The translations under genes and the position numbers were made by a program. Shown here piece by piece: positions 29,575 to 38,840 of a stretch of DNA of 64,000 nt; position 1 is the first letter of the stretch; each line of letters begins with the position of its first letter. The stretch is taken from the NCBI RefSeq assembly GCF_030232885.1, contig NZ_JASPGD010000001.1, forward strand, positions 357,701-421,700. The letters run 5' to 3'. The DNA is from Corynebacterium sp. MSK297 (GTDB lineage: Bacteria > Actinomycetota > Actinomycetes > Mycobacteriales > Mycobacteriaceae). A model generated the notes under the pieces. The model saw nothing but the letters and a program-made list of their open reading frames with translations. It did not search any database and was not told the DNA's origin.

Positions 29575-30106
29575 TGCGCTTGTTAAACCCGAGACGAGGC
29601 CGAAAACGAGTGGGATTTTTCATCTGCGCCACAGCATCGGCAATCACCATGCGGTGCCGGGCAGATAATGATTGCGGCAAATGAGCCACCGAGCACCATT
29701 GAGTGTCCACGGATTCGTCGTCGGCAACACGTGGCTGCTGATCGTATTCGCCCACCAACCGCGCGGAAATTGCGGTGTCCATAAATTGGCACACATCCCC
29801 ATTCGAGTACGTCACCGGCCCCACTGCCCCGGCTCCCAGCAATGCCACGGGCTCAATGTCTAACCCAGTTTCTTCCTTGACCTCGCGTACGGCGGTTTCA
29901 TGAGGTTGTTCGCCCGGTTCACAAATGCCACCAATGGGAGTCCAATCTCCGCTATCAGCCCGTTGGACCAGAAGAACCGTCGGCACCTCCCAAATGGGAG
30001 CATCAGCCGGGACTTCGCGGATGACGACGGTAGTCGTCGCGGGAATCCACAGAGGTGTCGAACCTATATGTTTGCGCAGTTCAGTAATAAATTCCGGGGT
30101 AGCCAT
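29567..30106 (-). CDS. NUDIX hydrolase
   Basis: A 179-residue pyrophosphohydrolase. The NUDIX box GX5EX7REUXEEXGU is complete in GICEPGEQPHETAVREVKEETGL (given here in part; about residues 78-100). The specific nucleotide or sugar substrate is not evident. A TAGAAT ends 6 bases before the ATG, fitting a leaderless start. It overlaps the downstream GDSL hydrolase gene by 8 bases. Confidence 0.9.
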   Translation of the reverse strand: MATPEFITELRKHIGSTPLWIPATTTVVIREVPADAPIWEVPTVLLVQRADSGDWTPIGGICEPGEQPHETAVREVKEETGLDIEPVALLGAGAVGPVTYSNGDVCQFMDTAISARLVGEYDQQPRVADDESVDTQWCSVAHLPQSLSARHRMVIADAVAQMKNPTRFRPRLGFNKRNG

Positions 30107-30112
30107 ATCTGT

Positions 30113-30118
30113 ATTCTA
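30113..30118 (-). promoter_or_regulatory. -10 element for leaderless NUDIX gene
   Basis: TAGAAT on the minus strand, 6 bases before the ATG at 30106. Confidence 0.5.
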
Positions 30119-30157
30119 ACGGGGGCAGACCAACCCAGCTCTCCTGCAGGCACAGCA

Positions 30158-30202
30158 GGGCGCTGTTTACCGGGGCGTTGTTTACGAGGACGCTGTTTAC
30201 CA
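30158..30202. repeat. three tandem 15-bp repeats spanning the stop codon of the trypsin-like lipoprotein
   Basis: Three consecutive 15-base units (30158-30172, 30173-30187, 30188-30202) that differ at a few positions. On the minus strand every unit contains TAA in the same frame, so the stop codon itself has been copied three times. Confidence 0.8.
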
Positions 30203-31282
30203 CGTGGTGGTCGTCGTTGCGGCTTGTGGGACAATGCTGCCAATAATGCGCTGAAATTCCGTCGCCGGAGTATACGACACACTGATATCCCCATTAGTTC
30301 CATCCACGGGTCGATCCCCGTTGCACTGGTGCGCAGCCTGCTGTGTCGTAGTGCCGGAGACTAAGCCAACGATAACTTGTTCGCCGTTAAGCTCGGCATA
30401 CACCGGCCCACCAGAATCACCCGTGGTCGCGCACAGAGCAGCGCGGGCGGACCTGGCATCAAGCACCGAACCGTCATGGGTATTCAATTTGCCCAACGCC
30501 TGCGCCGCGGTCGTGTCCCCACAAGTGATTCCAGTGATACGACCGTTTTTGCACACATGTTCCGGCAAGAAGTCCACCCTATCGGCAATCGCGGTTGCCA
30601 TGGGGTTCAAAGCCGCTTCGGATCCACCGGCCACGCTGGCCTCAAAGGCATTGGCATTGAGCTCAATGATCGCTATATCCAAATCGGAAGAATCCACAGT
30701 GTAGAGGTCGGAATAGATAAAAGACCCTATCGGTTCTGCTGGCCACTGGAAACGGTTATTGGCCTGTCCCGCCCACACGAGATCGCCTTCCCGCCCGCAA
30801 TGAGAGGCGGTAATCGCATAGCCTGTGCCTGCTTCATCAGTAAAGGAATAGGCAACGGTGCAGATATTATAATGAAACTCTGTGCCGGGCTGGGGTACAT
30901 GCGTAGAAATATCAATCGGTGCGCCCGGCGCTAAAGGGGAATGTACTGGGTGAATAATCCGGGTCTGCGATTGCGGTTCCTGCCCAAGGCGTTGTTGATC
31001 CGACCCCGTGAGGGCATCAGCTCGCAACGGTGGCGCGGGTATTGAGCGTGGTTGCGCTGGATCAAAGTCAGCAGCCAAATCCGCGCCTTCCGGGAAGCCG
31101 TCCTCAGCCGAGCCGCCGCCAGAATCTCCCTCCCCAAACGCGGACAATCCAGTACTGGTGCAGGCAGAAACAAACAGCAACACAGCACACAGCACCGCTA
31201 ATACCCCGGTGTGGCCGTGGCTAGTGCCACCAACGCTGCTATAGCCAGAGCCAGCGTCGGCCTGCTGTTTCTGCCCAATCAT
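30197..31282 (-). CDS. secreted trypsin-like serine protease, lipoprotein
   Basis: A 361-residue S1 family (chymotrypsin fold) protease. The N-terminal hydrophobic segment ends in a lipobox FVSAC near residue 40, so it is probably anchored outside the membrane. A Gly/Ser/Pro-rich linker follows, then the protease domain: His in ITASHCG, Asp in DLDIAIIEL, Ser in TTGDSGGPVY. Cysteine pairs suit an extracytoplasmic protein. The start is ATG 31282, with TATACT ending 8 bases upstream; a longer frame to 31405 would run into the thrC coding region. The stop is part of a tandem repeat. Confidence 0.88.
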   Translation of the reverse strand: MIGQKQQADAGSGYSSVGGTSHGHTGVLAVLCAVLLFVSACTSTGLSAFGEGDSGGGSAEDGFPEGADLAADFDPAQPRSIPAPPLRADALTGSDQQRLGQEPQSQTRIIHPVHSPLAPGAPIDISTHVPQPGTEFHYNICTVAYSFTDEAGTGYAITASHCGREGDLVWAGQANNRFQWPAEPIGSFIYSDLYTVDSSDLDIAIIELNANAFEASVAGGSEAALNPMATAIADRVDFLPEHVCKNGRITGITCGDTTAAQALGKLNTHDGSVLDARSARAALCATTGDSGGPVYAELNGEQVIVGLVSGTTTQQAAHQCNGDRPVDGTNGDISVSYTPATEFQRIIGSIVPQAATTTTTW

Positions 31283-31290
31283 AGCTACAG

Positions 31291-31296
31291 AGTATA
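31291..31296 (-). promoter_or_regulatory. -10 element upstream of trypsin-like lipoprotein gene
   Basis: TATACT on the minus strand, 8 bases before the ATG at 31282. Confidence 0.45.
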
Positions 31297-31313
31297 GCCA
31301 CAACCGGTGCTGA

Positions 31314-32780
31314 TTACCGCACGTTGGTTTCTGCGATGGAGCTGCGGATATAGTCTTTGACCTTGTCGGCATCATTGTCAAGGTCCGCGACGTGGCGGCC
31401 TGCATCCATAATTCCGGCGAAACGCCGCGGCATGTCCGGGGCAGTTCCCAGGGCCTCTTCGATGGTGTCGGCGAACTTCACCGGCAAAGCTGTTTCCAGA
31501 CAGACCACCGGGCTGGTGATGTCGTGCTCGGATACTGCATCCCAGGCCACCTTGATGCCATCTGCAGTGTGCGGATCCACCAGCATTTCATGATTTTTAT
31601 GTACCTGGGCGATCGTCGCCAAGCGGTCCGCGTGCAGCGAGCGGCCGGAGACGAACCCGAATTCGTCACGCACACGCGCCAGCAGATCGTCGGCAAGCGC
31701 AAAACCGCCATCTTTGATGCGGTGGCCGAACAGATCTGCCACCTGGGCGGCGTCGCGATCCAGCAAGTCCGCAATGAAACGCTCAAAGTTCGACGCACGA
31801 GAAATATCCATCGACGGCGAGGAAGTCTCGTGGGTATCCGCGGCAGAGCGCGGCCGGTATTGCCCGGTGCGGAAAAACTCGTCCAGCACATCGTTTTCAT
31901 TCGTGGCGACGATCAACCGGTCGATTGGCAGCCCCATTTGGCGTGCGATGTGCCCTGCACAAATATCGCCGAAGTTGCCCGTCGGCACGCTAAACGAGAC
32001 TTTTTGCGAATAATCACCGGTGGCGTCGGTGACTTTGATCCAGCAGGAAACGTAATACACAATCTGCGCCAGCAGGCGTGCCCAGTTAATCGAATTCACC
32101 GCGCCGATACGGTAGTCACGCTTGAAAACCTCGTCCGCGCTGACGGCCTTGACGATATCCTGGCAATCATCGAAGACACCATCGAGGGCAATATTAAAAA
32201 TATTCTCGTCGTCTAACCCAAACATCTGCGCCTGTTGGAACGGCGTCATCCGTCCCTTCGGCGTCAACATAAAGACACGGATACCTTGCCGCCCACGCAT
32301 GGCGTATTCTGCTGACGAGCCGGTATCGCCAGAAGTCGCACCCAGAATATTCAACGTGGTTCCCCGTCGCGCCAACTCATATTCGAAAAGCTCGCCGAGC
32401 AGCTGCATGGCCATGTCTTTAAACGCTGCGGTTGGACCTTCGGACAAGTGGCCGATATAAAACTGCTCATCCAATTTGGTCACCGGCACGATTTCTTCGT
32501 GGGCGAATTTCTCGGTGTTATAGGCCCTGTGCGCCATGGCTTCGAGCTCGTCGGCAGGAATATCGTCGACGAACAACTGCAGGATTTCTGCCGCCAGCCC
32601 GGCGTAACCTTGGGTGCGCGAGGTCTCCCGAAGTTCTGCTAATTTTTCTGCGTCCAGCTGCGGGTAGCTCATCGGCAAATAAAGCCCGCCGTCAGCAGCA
32701 AGGCCACCGAGCAAGATGTCGGTAAATTGTGCAGGTTGGGCCAGGGTATCACGAGTCGAAATATAATCCACGGGTTTCAT
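31314..32780 (-). CDS. thrC: threonine synthase
   Basis: A 488-residue PLP enzyme that converts O-phosphohomoserine to threonine. The N-terminal YISTRDTLAQPAQFTDILLGGLAADGGLY and the PLP lysine in GPTAAFKDMAMQ (near residue 111) match the long bacterial/fungal-type threonine synthases. Length is typical. It is divergent from an MFS gene with only 26 bases between start codons, so the two promoters overlap. hom and thrB are not in the window, as in C. glutamicum, where thrC is separate. Confidence 0.96.
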   Translation of the reverse strand: MKPVDYISTRDTLAQPAQFTDILLGGLAADGGLYLPMSYPQLDAEKLAELRETSRTQGYAGLAAEILQLFVDDIPADELEAMAHRAYNTEKFAHEEIVPVTKLDEQFYIGHLSEGPTAAFKDMAMQLLGELFEYELARRGTTLNILGATSGDTGSSAEYAMRGRQGIRVFMLTPKGRMTPFQQAQMFGLDDENIFNIALDGVFDDCQDIVKAVSADEVFKRDYRIGAVNSINWARLLAQIVYYVSCWIKVTDATGDYSQKVSFSVPTGNFGDICAGHIARQMGLPIDRLIVATNENDVLDEFFRTGQYRPRSAADTHETSSPSMDISRASNFERFIADLLDRDAAQVADLFGHRIKDGGFALADDLLARVRDEFGFVSGRSLHADRLATIAQVHKNHEMLVDPHTADGIKVAWDAVSEHDITSPVVCLETALPVKFADTIEEALGTAPDMPRRFAGIMDAGRHVADLDNDADKVKDYIRSSIAETNVR

Positions 32781-32793
32781 CTTAGCGTCTACC

Positions 32794-32799
32794 TACAAT
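32794..32799 (+). promoter_or_regulatory. -10 element for leaderless MFS gene
   Basis: TACAAT ending 7 bases before the ATG at 32807, in the short divergent gap with thrC. Confidence 0.55.
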
Positions 32800-32806
32800 G
32801 GCTCGT

Positions 32807-34267
32807 ATGGAAAATAGCGCCAAATCAGCTTCTCAGACTGCCACTGCTGCCCCGCACCCACGTGAAGTGGTAACCCGCCGGGCGCTGCTGGTCTGGGTCG
32901 GTGGTGTGGCCTGCTATATCATCGCGATTACCGGGCGAACTTCATTTGGTGTGGCCAGCGTGGATGCGATTGAGCGCTTTCAGGTGGTTGCTTCGCGCAC
33001 CGCGGTCTTCGCTGCGGTGCAGCTCGGGGTTTATGCATTGGCACAGATTCCGACGGGGCTAGGCATCGACAAGTTCGGCCCGCGGACGATGGTGATTTTT
33101 GGCGCGGTAGTCATGGGCATTGGGCAATTCATGTTGGCCTGGACGACGTCGTATCCGCTAGCCATCGGCGCAAGGGTACTGATCGGTGCGGGGGATGCTT
33201 CGGCTTTTCTGGCGGTCATGCGGCTGCTTCCTTATTGGTTCCCGTTGCGGAAAACGCCGTTGTTTACGCAGTTGACGGGCGCGATTGGGCAGACTGGCCA
33301 GTTTATTTCCGCGGTGCCATTTTTGGCTCTGCTGGGCGCTGCCGGTTGGACGGCATCGTTTGTCACGCTCGGCGCGGCAAGCATCTTGATCGCCGGGCTG
33401 GCTGGACTCGCGATTAAGGATCTTCCCGACGTCGATCGCCGCACCACAGGCCAAGACTCAATGGTCACAGGTGCAGCGGCGAAAGGCGGCGCGTCCCCAG
33501 ATACCGACATTGATTCTCTGGCAACGCGGATGCGTACGCTCGTGCGTACCCCGGTGGCATGGCAAGGGTTTTTCATGCACTACTCGTGCCTGATGTTCCA
33601 GCTGGTATTCCTGATGATGTGGGGTTTTCCTTTGATGACTCTCGGCATGGGCTTAAGCTCCGAACAAGCCGGTGCAGTCTTAGCCATCAACACTGTCGTT
33701 ACCGTTGCTTCCGGTCCCCTACACGGCATGTTTTCGGCACGCTTGGGCGCTACCAGGCATTGGGCTGTCGTGGTCTTTTCCACCACTATTGTGCTTACTT
33801 GGGTGGTGTTTTTCGCTAGCAGCACTCCACGTGCGATGGCGGCAATCGTTGTAGTGAATGTGGTTGTTGCGCTGTGTGCCGCCTCAGCGAATTACGGTTT
33901 TGATAATGTCCGTGAAGGTGTCTCGCGAGAGACCGTCGCGACGGCCACCGGGCTTGCGAATATGGGTGGTTTTCTTTCCGGTATGGCGGCTTCACAGGGA
34001 ATCGGTATTGTCTTGGATATTTCTGCCGATGGGGCCGAATATACTTGGACGGATTTTCAGCTCGCTGCACTCGCTGGTGGCAGCGTGTGGGCGGTGGGCA
34101 TTGCTGGCTTATTCTGCGCTACGACTTGGCGGAAGCGCGAAATTCAACGCATGCGTTCGGGTGCTAGTTCTGCTTCTGTTGCTTCAGCAGGCTCCAGCAC
34201 TGCGACGCAGCACGGTCTGGTGATCCACGAAGCAACCAGACCACAACCGAAAAACCGCACTGATTAG
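32807..34267 (+). CDS. MFS transporter (permease divergent from thrC)
   Basis: A 486-residue major facilitator with about twelve transmembrane helices. There is a long hydrophilic central loop (about 200-240), and the last 40 residues form a cytoplasmic Ser/Ala-rich tail. The position, divergent from thrC, is the same as I recall for a permease gene in C. glutamicum. The substrate is unknown. The ATG at 32807 has a well-placed -10 for a leaderless transcript; an ATG at 32798 lies inside that hexamer and is less likely. Confidence 0.88.
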   Translation: MENSAKSASQTATAAPHPREVVTRRALLVWVGGVACYIIAITGRTSFGVASVDAIERFQVVASRTAVFAAVQLGVYALAQIPTGLGIDKFGPRTMVIFGAVVMGIGQFMLAWTTSYPLAIGARVLIGAGDASAFLAVMRLLPYWFPLRKTPLFTQLTGAIGQTGQFISAVPFLALLGAAGWTASFVTLGAASILIAGLAGLAIKDLPDVDRRTTGQDSMVTGAAAKGGASPDTDIDSLATRMRTLVRTPVAWQGFFMHYSCLMFQLVFLMMWGFPLMTLGMGLSSEQAGAVLAINTVVTVASGPLHGMFSARLGATRHWAVVVFSTTIVLTWVVFFASSTPRAMAAIVVVNVVVALCAASANYGFDNVREGVSRETVATATGLANMGGFLSGMAASQGIGIVLDISADGAEYTWTDFQLAALAGGSVWAVGIAGLFCATTWRKREIQRMRSGASSASVASAGSSTATQHGLVIHEATRPQPKNRTD

Positions 34268-34333
34268 TCCGCGCTGTTGCTCACCAGTGTTGTTTTATCA
34301 GGGTATTGCGCCTCCAGTGGCTGGTGCTTGCGA

Positions 34334-34873
34334 CTACGGAGAGTCTGAGCTAGGTGATTCCAGTGGTTCGCCGTCAATGGGATAATTCGAAATAGTACTA
34401 AGCGGGGCGTCAATAAGGCCTAAATCGAAGGCATAGAGAACCCGATCGCGGTCAACATAAGAAATATCACCGCGCTCGATGGCATCATGCAAAATATTTT
34501 CGAGCATGACCCGCATAGCGGCACGGTTCTCGTGGTCTACTTCGAGCACGATTTCCGGCCAATTCTCTGGATTCATGTAGTCCGCAGAAATGCCAAGAAT
34601 TGAAGCCAGTTCTGCCAACCGCTGACCGTAAATCTGCGGAGAAATTTCTGAATTTGAGGCGGCCGCGACGCTACTGCCTGCCGCTGCCTGGTCTTCGAAA
34701 GGGTGCGGTTGATCATCGAGCATTGAGCCAACGGTTTGTTCGTTATGCTTATCCGAGCTATCGAGCACCATTGGGACAACGAAAACACCGGCGAGCACTA
34801 TCCCCAAGCCAAGCGCACCGTAAATCCACCAGGTACGTGATGCCTTGTGCGTGTTAGTTGTCGGTTTCGACAT
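34334..34873 (-). CDS. membrane-anchored hypothetical protein (179 aa)
   Basis: A 179-residue protein with one N-terminal transmembrane segment (about 14-36), which would leave the rest outside the membrane. The exterior part has an acidic linker and then a helical domain with ISADYMNPENWPEIVLEVDH and LYAFDLGLIDAPLS. No known family is recognised. The start ATG at 34873 has a GAAGGAAGAG ribosome-binding site, which decides against the longer frame from 34933. It lies between convergent MFS and the next hypothetical gene. Function unknown. Confidence 0.7.
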   Translation of the reverse strand: MSKPTTNTHKASRTWWIYGALGLGIVLAGVFVVPMVLDSSDKHNEQTVGSMLDDQPHPFEDQAAAGSSVAAASNSEISPQIYGQRLAELASILGISADYMNPENWPEIVLEVDHENRAAMRVMLENILHDAIERGDISYVDRDRVLYAFDLGLIDAPLSTISNYPIDGEPLESPSSDSP

Positions 34874-35008
34874 GTCGGCTATCTCTTCCTTGTACGCGCT
34901 ATTCCAGTTATGACGCTTATACGGGATTAGCATAACCAGGCTATGTGATTTTCCCAGTAGATAAACCTGTCAATATGCTATGCATCTCACATAACTAGCA
35001 CCCCAAAA

Positions 35009-35443
35009 TTAGTGGCGCGGTGGATTCCGCCGCCCGGATAGAATGTCGCCAAGCGAGCGCATCGCCGCATCCCCAATGTGCTGCGTCAGTGGGTTGTTGT
35101 TGACGCTGCGCGTTACGCGATCGAACACGTCGGACCATTCCCCACCATCACGCGGGTGTGCAAACCGGCCAGGCTGATTCTCCTGCCGACGATGGGCACC
35201 TGCATCTTCCACATCGACATCATCACAGTGAAGCCGTTCAGCCTTCCGATCCTGTTCGTTGTTGTGGATCTCCGTGATTTTGCTTGCGCTCATTCCGTCG
35301 CTATCGACGCGGACATGACGGGATTCCTCATCAAACTCGACATACGTATCGCTGGCGATTCCGATGTGTTCTGCCATAGCAACCAATTCTTGCAGGTCCG
35401 CCAGCGTGGCCTTATCAACGTTGAATGAGAGTGACAGTCCCAT
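35009..35443 (-). CDS. conserved hypothetical protein (144 aa) upstream region of glnE cluster
   Basis: A 144-residue soluble protein with an N-terminal part rich in hydrophobic and acidic residues (LADLQELVAMAEHIGIASDTYVEFD, shown in part) that looks like a small alpha/beta domain, a very charged middle with RRQENQPGRF and a C-terminus with NPLTQHIGDAAMRSLGDIL. I recall a similar gene in this position in C. glutamicum. The second ATG (35443) is chosen because the GAAAGGAA site is too close to the first (35449). It is 66 bases downstream of glnE on the same strand. Function unknown. Confidence 0.7.
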   Translation of the reverse strand: MGLSLSFNVDKATLADLQELVAMAEHIGIASDTYVEFDEESRHVRVDSDGMSASKITEIHNNEQDRKAERLHCDDVDVEDAGAHRRQENQPGRFAHPRDGGEWSDVFDRVTRSVNNNPLTQHIGDAAMRSLGDILSGRRNPPRH

Positions 35444-35509
35444 GATCATTTCCTTTCGCCGCCAAAGGTTAGTGTGCCATCGAGTTTATCCACATTCGGC
35501 TAGGCGCAT

Positions 35510-38500
35510 TCAGTCATATTCATAAGAATCTGGTTCACCCCAGAAAACCTGATCCACTACTCGGCGCGCATGGCGGGTTGCCTTCAGATAAGCCTCAAGG
35601 AATTCCTGGTTGTCTTCCGGCGCCCACCCGGCGACACCGGCAACTTGTGCGAGGTGATTGCCGGACTGCGGCAATTGGTCCACACGTTTACCGCGTACTA
35701 GTACCAGTGCATTGCGGGCATTCGTCGCCATTAACCAAGCTTCACGTAGCTGCTCGACCTCATTGTCCGTCAGAATCTCGCAGTCCCGCAAAGCATCCAA
35801 GGCGTCCAATGTGGATGGCGTGCGAAGCTCATGGTGTTGCGCAGCGTGCATCATGATCAACAGCTGCACGGTCCATTCCACGTCGGTCAGCCCACCGCGG
35901 CCAAGCTTCGTGTGCGTATTGCGATCCGCTCCACGAGGCAAGCGTTCGTTGTCAACACGTGCTTTGATACGCCGAATCTCACGGATCGTCGATTCCGATA
36001 TCCCACTGGCCGGATAACGGAAATCATTGATCATCTCGATAAAAGCCGCACCAACTTCCGCATCACCTGCCACCACATTGGCCCGCAACAGCGCCTGGAT
36101 TTCCCAGGCTTCACCCCATTGCGAGTAGTAGCGCCGGTAAGACCCAATGCTGCGCACCACCGCCCCACTTCGGCCCTCCGGGCGCAGCCCCAAGTCCACC
36201 TCCAACGGCGGATCACCAGAGGGTTTTGCTAGGCGTGCGCGCAGCTTGTCGACGATCTTTTTCGCCCAATTCATTGCTTCGGTTTCGTCTTCGCCCTCGG
36301 TGGGTTCAGCCACCATGAGCACATCTGCATCTGAGCCGAAGCCAAGCTCTTGGCCCCCCAGGCGACCCATGCCGATCACCGCGATGCGCGCCGGTGGCGC
36401 TTCGCGGTCAAGTTCTCGCAGGCTGGCGCGGACTTCTGCACGAATCGCGGCTTCCAGCACCGCATCCCAAATCAGTGACAGCTCTCGACACACGCGCTCG
36501 ACCGGCATGAAACCGAGTTGATCCGCCGAAGCGATCCGGGCCAGCTCCACGCGTCGTAAAGAGCGCGCTACCGCCACCGCTTTGTCTGGGTCAGCGTGGC
36601 GTTTCGTCGAGTTCACCAAGGACTTCGACACTTGCTGCGGGTTGGTCTCCAGGAATTTCGGGCCGTTCGCGCCATCAGATAGCAGCTTGACGGTATCTGG
36701 AGAGTTGATGATCAGCTCCGCTGTATACGGCGAATTTCCCAGAATTGACATCAGACGCTTGCCGACAATTCCTTCATCGCGCAGCATGCGCAAAAACCAG
36801 GAACGATCAAAGGCGGCGTCCGAAAGCTTGCGGTAATTAAGCAGGCCAGCATCTGGGTCAGCGGTATCTGCAAGCCATTCCATCAGCCCGGGCAGCAGAA
36901 TCGATTGAATACGCGCTTTGCGTGAGCTACCGGATGCCAGTTTGGTGAGGTGATCGAACGCACGACCGGGATGCCGGTAACCCAACGCGGAAAGTTGTAG
37001 TTTCGCAGCCGCTGGGGAAAGCTTGAGTTCTTCGGCCGACATAGAAGCCACAGAATCCAACAATGGCCGGTAAAACAACCGTGAGTGCAGCTCCGAAATA
37101 CGCAAACGGACTTTGCGCAAGTAGTTAACCATCAGGTCATAAGATGATTGTGAGCCATGCGCATCAAACCCGGCGGCGCGTGCCAGCCAGCGCAGCGCGT
37201 CGGTGTCATCGTCTGCTGGCATAGTGTGGGTGCGCCGGAAACGCTGCAATTGCAGGCGGTGTTCCAGCAAGCGCAAAAACTCATACGCTTCGATGAGCTG
37301 CCAGGAATCCTCTCTTCCGATATAACCGGAAGACTTCAAAGCCTCGAGTGCTTCGACAGTGGATAGCACCCGCAGGCGTTCATCGGACCGGCCATGAACG
37401 AGTTGCAACAGTTGCACAGCAAATTCGACATCCCGCATGCCGCCGGTGCCGAGTTTTAATTCTCGGGTCCGCATGTCTTTGGGCACATTAGCGAGTACAC
37501 GCCGACGCATCGCTTGTACGTCTTCGACGAAGGAGTCACGCTCCGATGCCGTCCACACCATTGGACGGATTGCATCTTCGTAGCGGTGGCCCAGCGGTAG
37601 GTAACCGGTTTGGGCGCGGGCTTTCAACAACGCTTGAAATTCCCAGGTTTCGGCCCATCGCCGGTAGTACTTGATATGGGATTCCAGGGTGCGCACCAAC
37701 GCGCCAGATTTGCCTTCTGGGCGCAGGTTGGGGTCTACCTCGAAAAATGCGGCAGAGCCGATGCGGTTAAACTCAGCAGCCAAGCGCGTGGCTTTGTTGC
37801 TGGCGGGTTCGGCAACAAAAATGACATCCACGTCGGAGATGTAGTTCAGCTCCTGCGCGCCGCACTTGCCCATAGCGATCACCGCTAGCCGGGCGTCGAC
37901 CGGCTTCGGGTCCTTGTTCTTTGCGGTCACCGCACCCGATTCGGTGGAACCACGAACGCACGGGCCGTAGACTTCGGCCACCGCAACCGCAAGTGCCGCG
38001 GTCAGTGCAGCATCAGCCAAATCAGAGAGCGCACCGGTGATCGTGCTAAACAACAGCTTCGGTTGCGGTTCGGTTTGGCCTTTGCGCGCAAAATAGCTCC
38101 CAGCCAGATCGTGCGCGGCGATTCGAAGCATCAAAGTGCGGTAGGCATCACGCAACGCGCAGGTAGCATCGCTGCCGGTCATCGCCGCGCGGTAGGTCCC
38201 AGGCGTCGACAAGTCAGGGCTAGCCGGGTCGGGCGCATCGTCGTTGTTAGGCTCGGCACCGGAATCAGTACTGGAGCCTGCGGGAGCAGTTGTGCCGGGC
38301 CCGGAGTTAGAATCAGCATCCGGGTCCGCGAAATCGGCAACCTGGGCTCCCACTGCCTGGAGCATCTGCTGAAACATTTCAGATTTGTCCGGCAGAGGCT
38401 TCACAAGTTGTTTCCACGTCTCCGGGTGGGCCGCCATATGATCGCCCAATAGTGTGGACCCACCCAGCAAAGCGAAAAATCGTACTCGTAGTGCTTCGTC

Positions 38501-38782
38501 TGCGCACAGCTGGGTAGTTAATTCTGCACCGTCATCGTCCAGGTTTCCGGCCATGCGCATGAGCGTATTCAGCGCGAGGTCCTGGTCAGATGCCGCAGCC
38601 AGGCACCACAGCAACTCGGTGTGTTCGGGTTTATTCCAACCAAGCCAGGAGATGTCTTCGCTGGCTTTTGGGTTAGACAAACCCAGGGTGGCAGTCGATG
38701 GGATAGATGGTCGGTTCGAACTCACAATAATGCTCAGCTCTTTGGAATATGTGGTTGGCGGTGCCGGTAAGCGCCGTGTCAC
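35510..38782 (-). CDS. glnE: glutamine synthetase adenylyltransferase / adenylyl-removing enzyme
   Basis: A protein of about 1,090 residues that switches glutamine synthetase off and on by adding or removing AMP on a tyrosine. Two nucleotidyltransferase domains are visible: the N-terminal removase with ELNYISDVDVIF and the C-terminal transferase with ELGFGSDADVLM; each is followed by an RPEGKSG or RPEGRSG stretch and a helical bundle. The start is uncertain: GTG at 38782 is the longest, while GTG at 38725 (giving MSSNRPSIP) is equally plausible. It lies next to glnA2 on the same strand, 58 bases downstream. Confidence 0.96.
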   Translation of the reverse strand: MTRRLPAPPTTYSKELSIIVSSNRPSIPSTATLGLSNPKASEDISWLGWNKPEHTELLWCLAAASDQDLALNTLMRMAGNLDDDGAELTTQLCADEALRVRFFALLGGSTLLGDHMAAHPETWKQLVKPLPDKSEMFQQMLQAVGAQVADFADPDADSNSGPGTTAPAGSSTDSGAEPNNDDAPDPASPDLSTPGTYRAAMTGSDATCALRDAYRTLMLRIAAHDLAGSYFARKGQTEPQPKLLFSTITGALSDLADAALTAALAVAVAEVYGPCVRGSTESGAVTAKNKDPKPVDARLAVIAMGKCGAQELNYISDVDVIFVAEPASNKATRLAAEFNRIGSAAFFEVDPNLRPEGKSGALVRTLESHIKYYRRWAETWEFQALLKARAQTGYLPLGHRYEDAIRPMVWTASERDSFVEDVQAMRRRVLANVPKDMRTRELKLGTGGMRDVEFAVQLLQLVHGRSDERLRVLSTVEALEALKSSGYIGREDSWQLIEAYEFLRLLEHRLQLQRFRRTHTMPADDDTDALRWLARAAGFDAHGSQSSYDLMVNYLRKVRLRISELHSRLFYRPLLDSVASMSAEELKLSPAAAKLQLSALGYRHPGRAFDHLTKLASGSSRKARIQSILLPGLMEWLADTADPDAGLLNYRKLSDAAFDRSWFLRMLRDEGIVGKRLMSILGNSPYTAELIINSPDTVKLLSDGANGPKFLETNPQQVSKSLVNSTKRHADPDKAVAVARSLRRVELARIASADQLGFMPVERVCRELSLIWDAVLEAAIRAEVRASLRELDREAPPARIAVIGMGRLGGQELGFGSDADVLMVAEPTEGEDETEAMNWAKKIVDKLRARLAKPSGDPPLEVDLGLRPEGRSGAVVRSIGSYRRYYSQWGEAWEIQALLRANVVAGDAEVGAAFIEMINDFRYPASGISESTIREIRRIKARVDNERLPRGADRNTHTKLGRGGLTDVEWTVQLLIMMHAAQHHELRTPSTLDALDALRDCEILTDNEVEQLREAWLMATNARNALVLVRGKRVDQLPQSGNHLAQVAGVAGWAPEDNQEFLEAYLKATRHARRVVDQVFWGEPDSYEYD

Positions 38783-38840
38783 GAAACGATGACCCAGGCG
38801 CTATCACCGGGCACGGTAATGAGCGTTGATGGACCCAACG

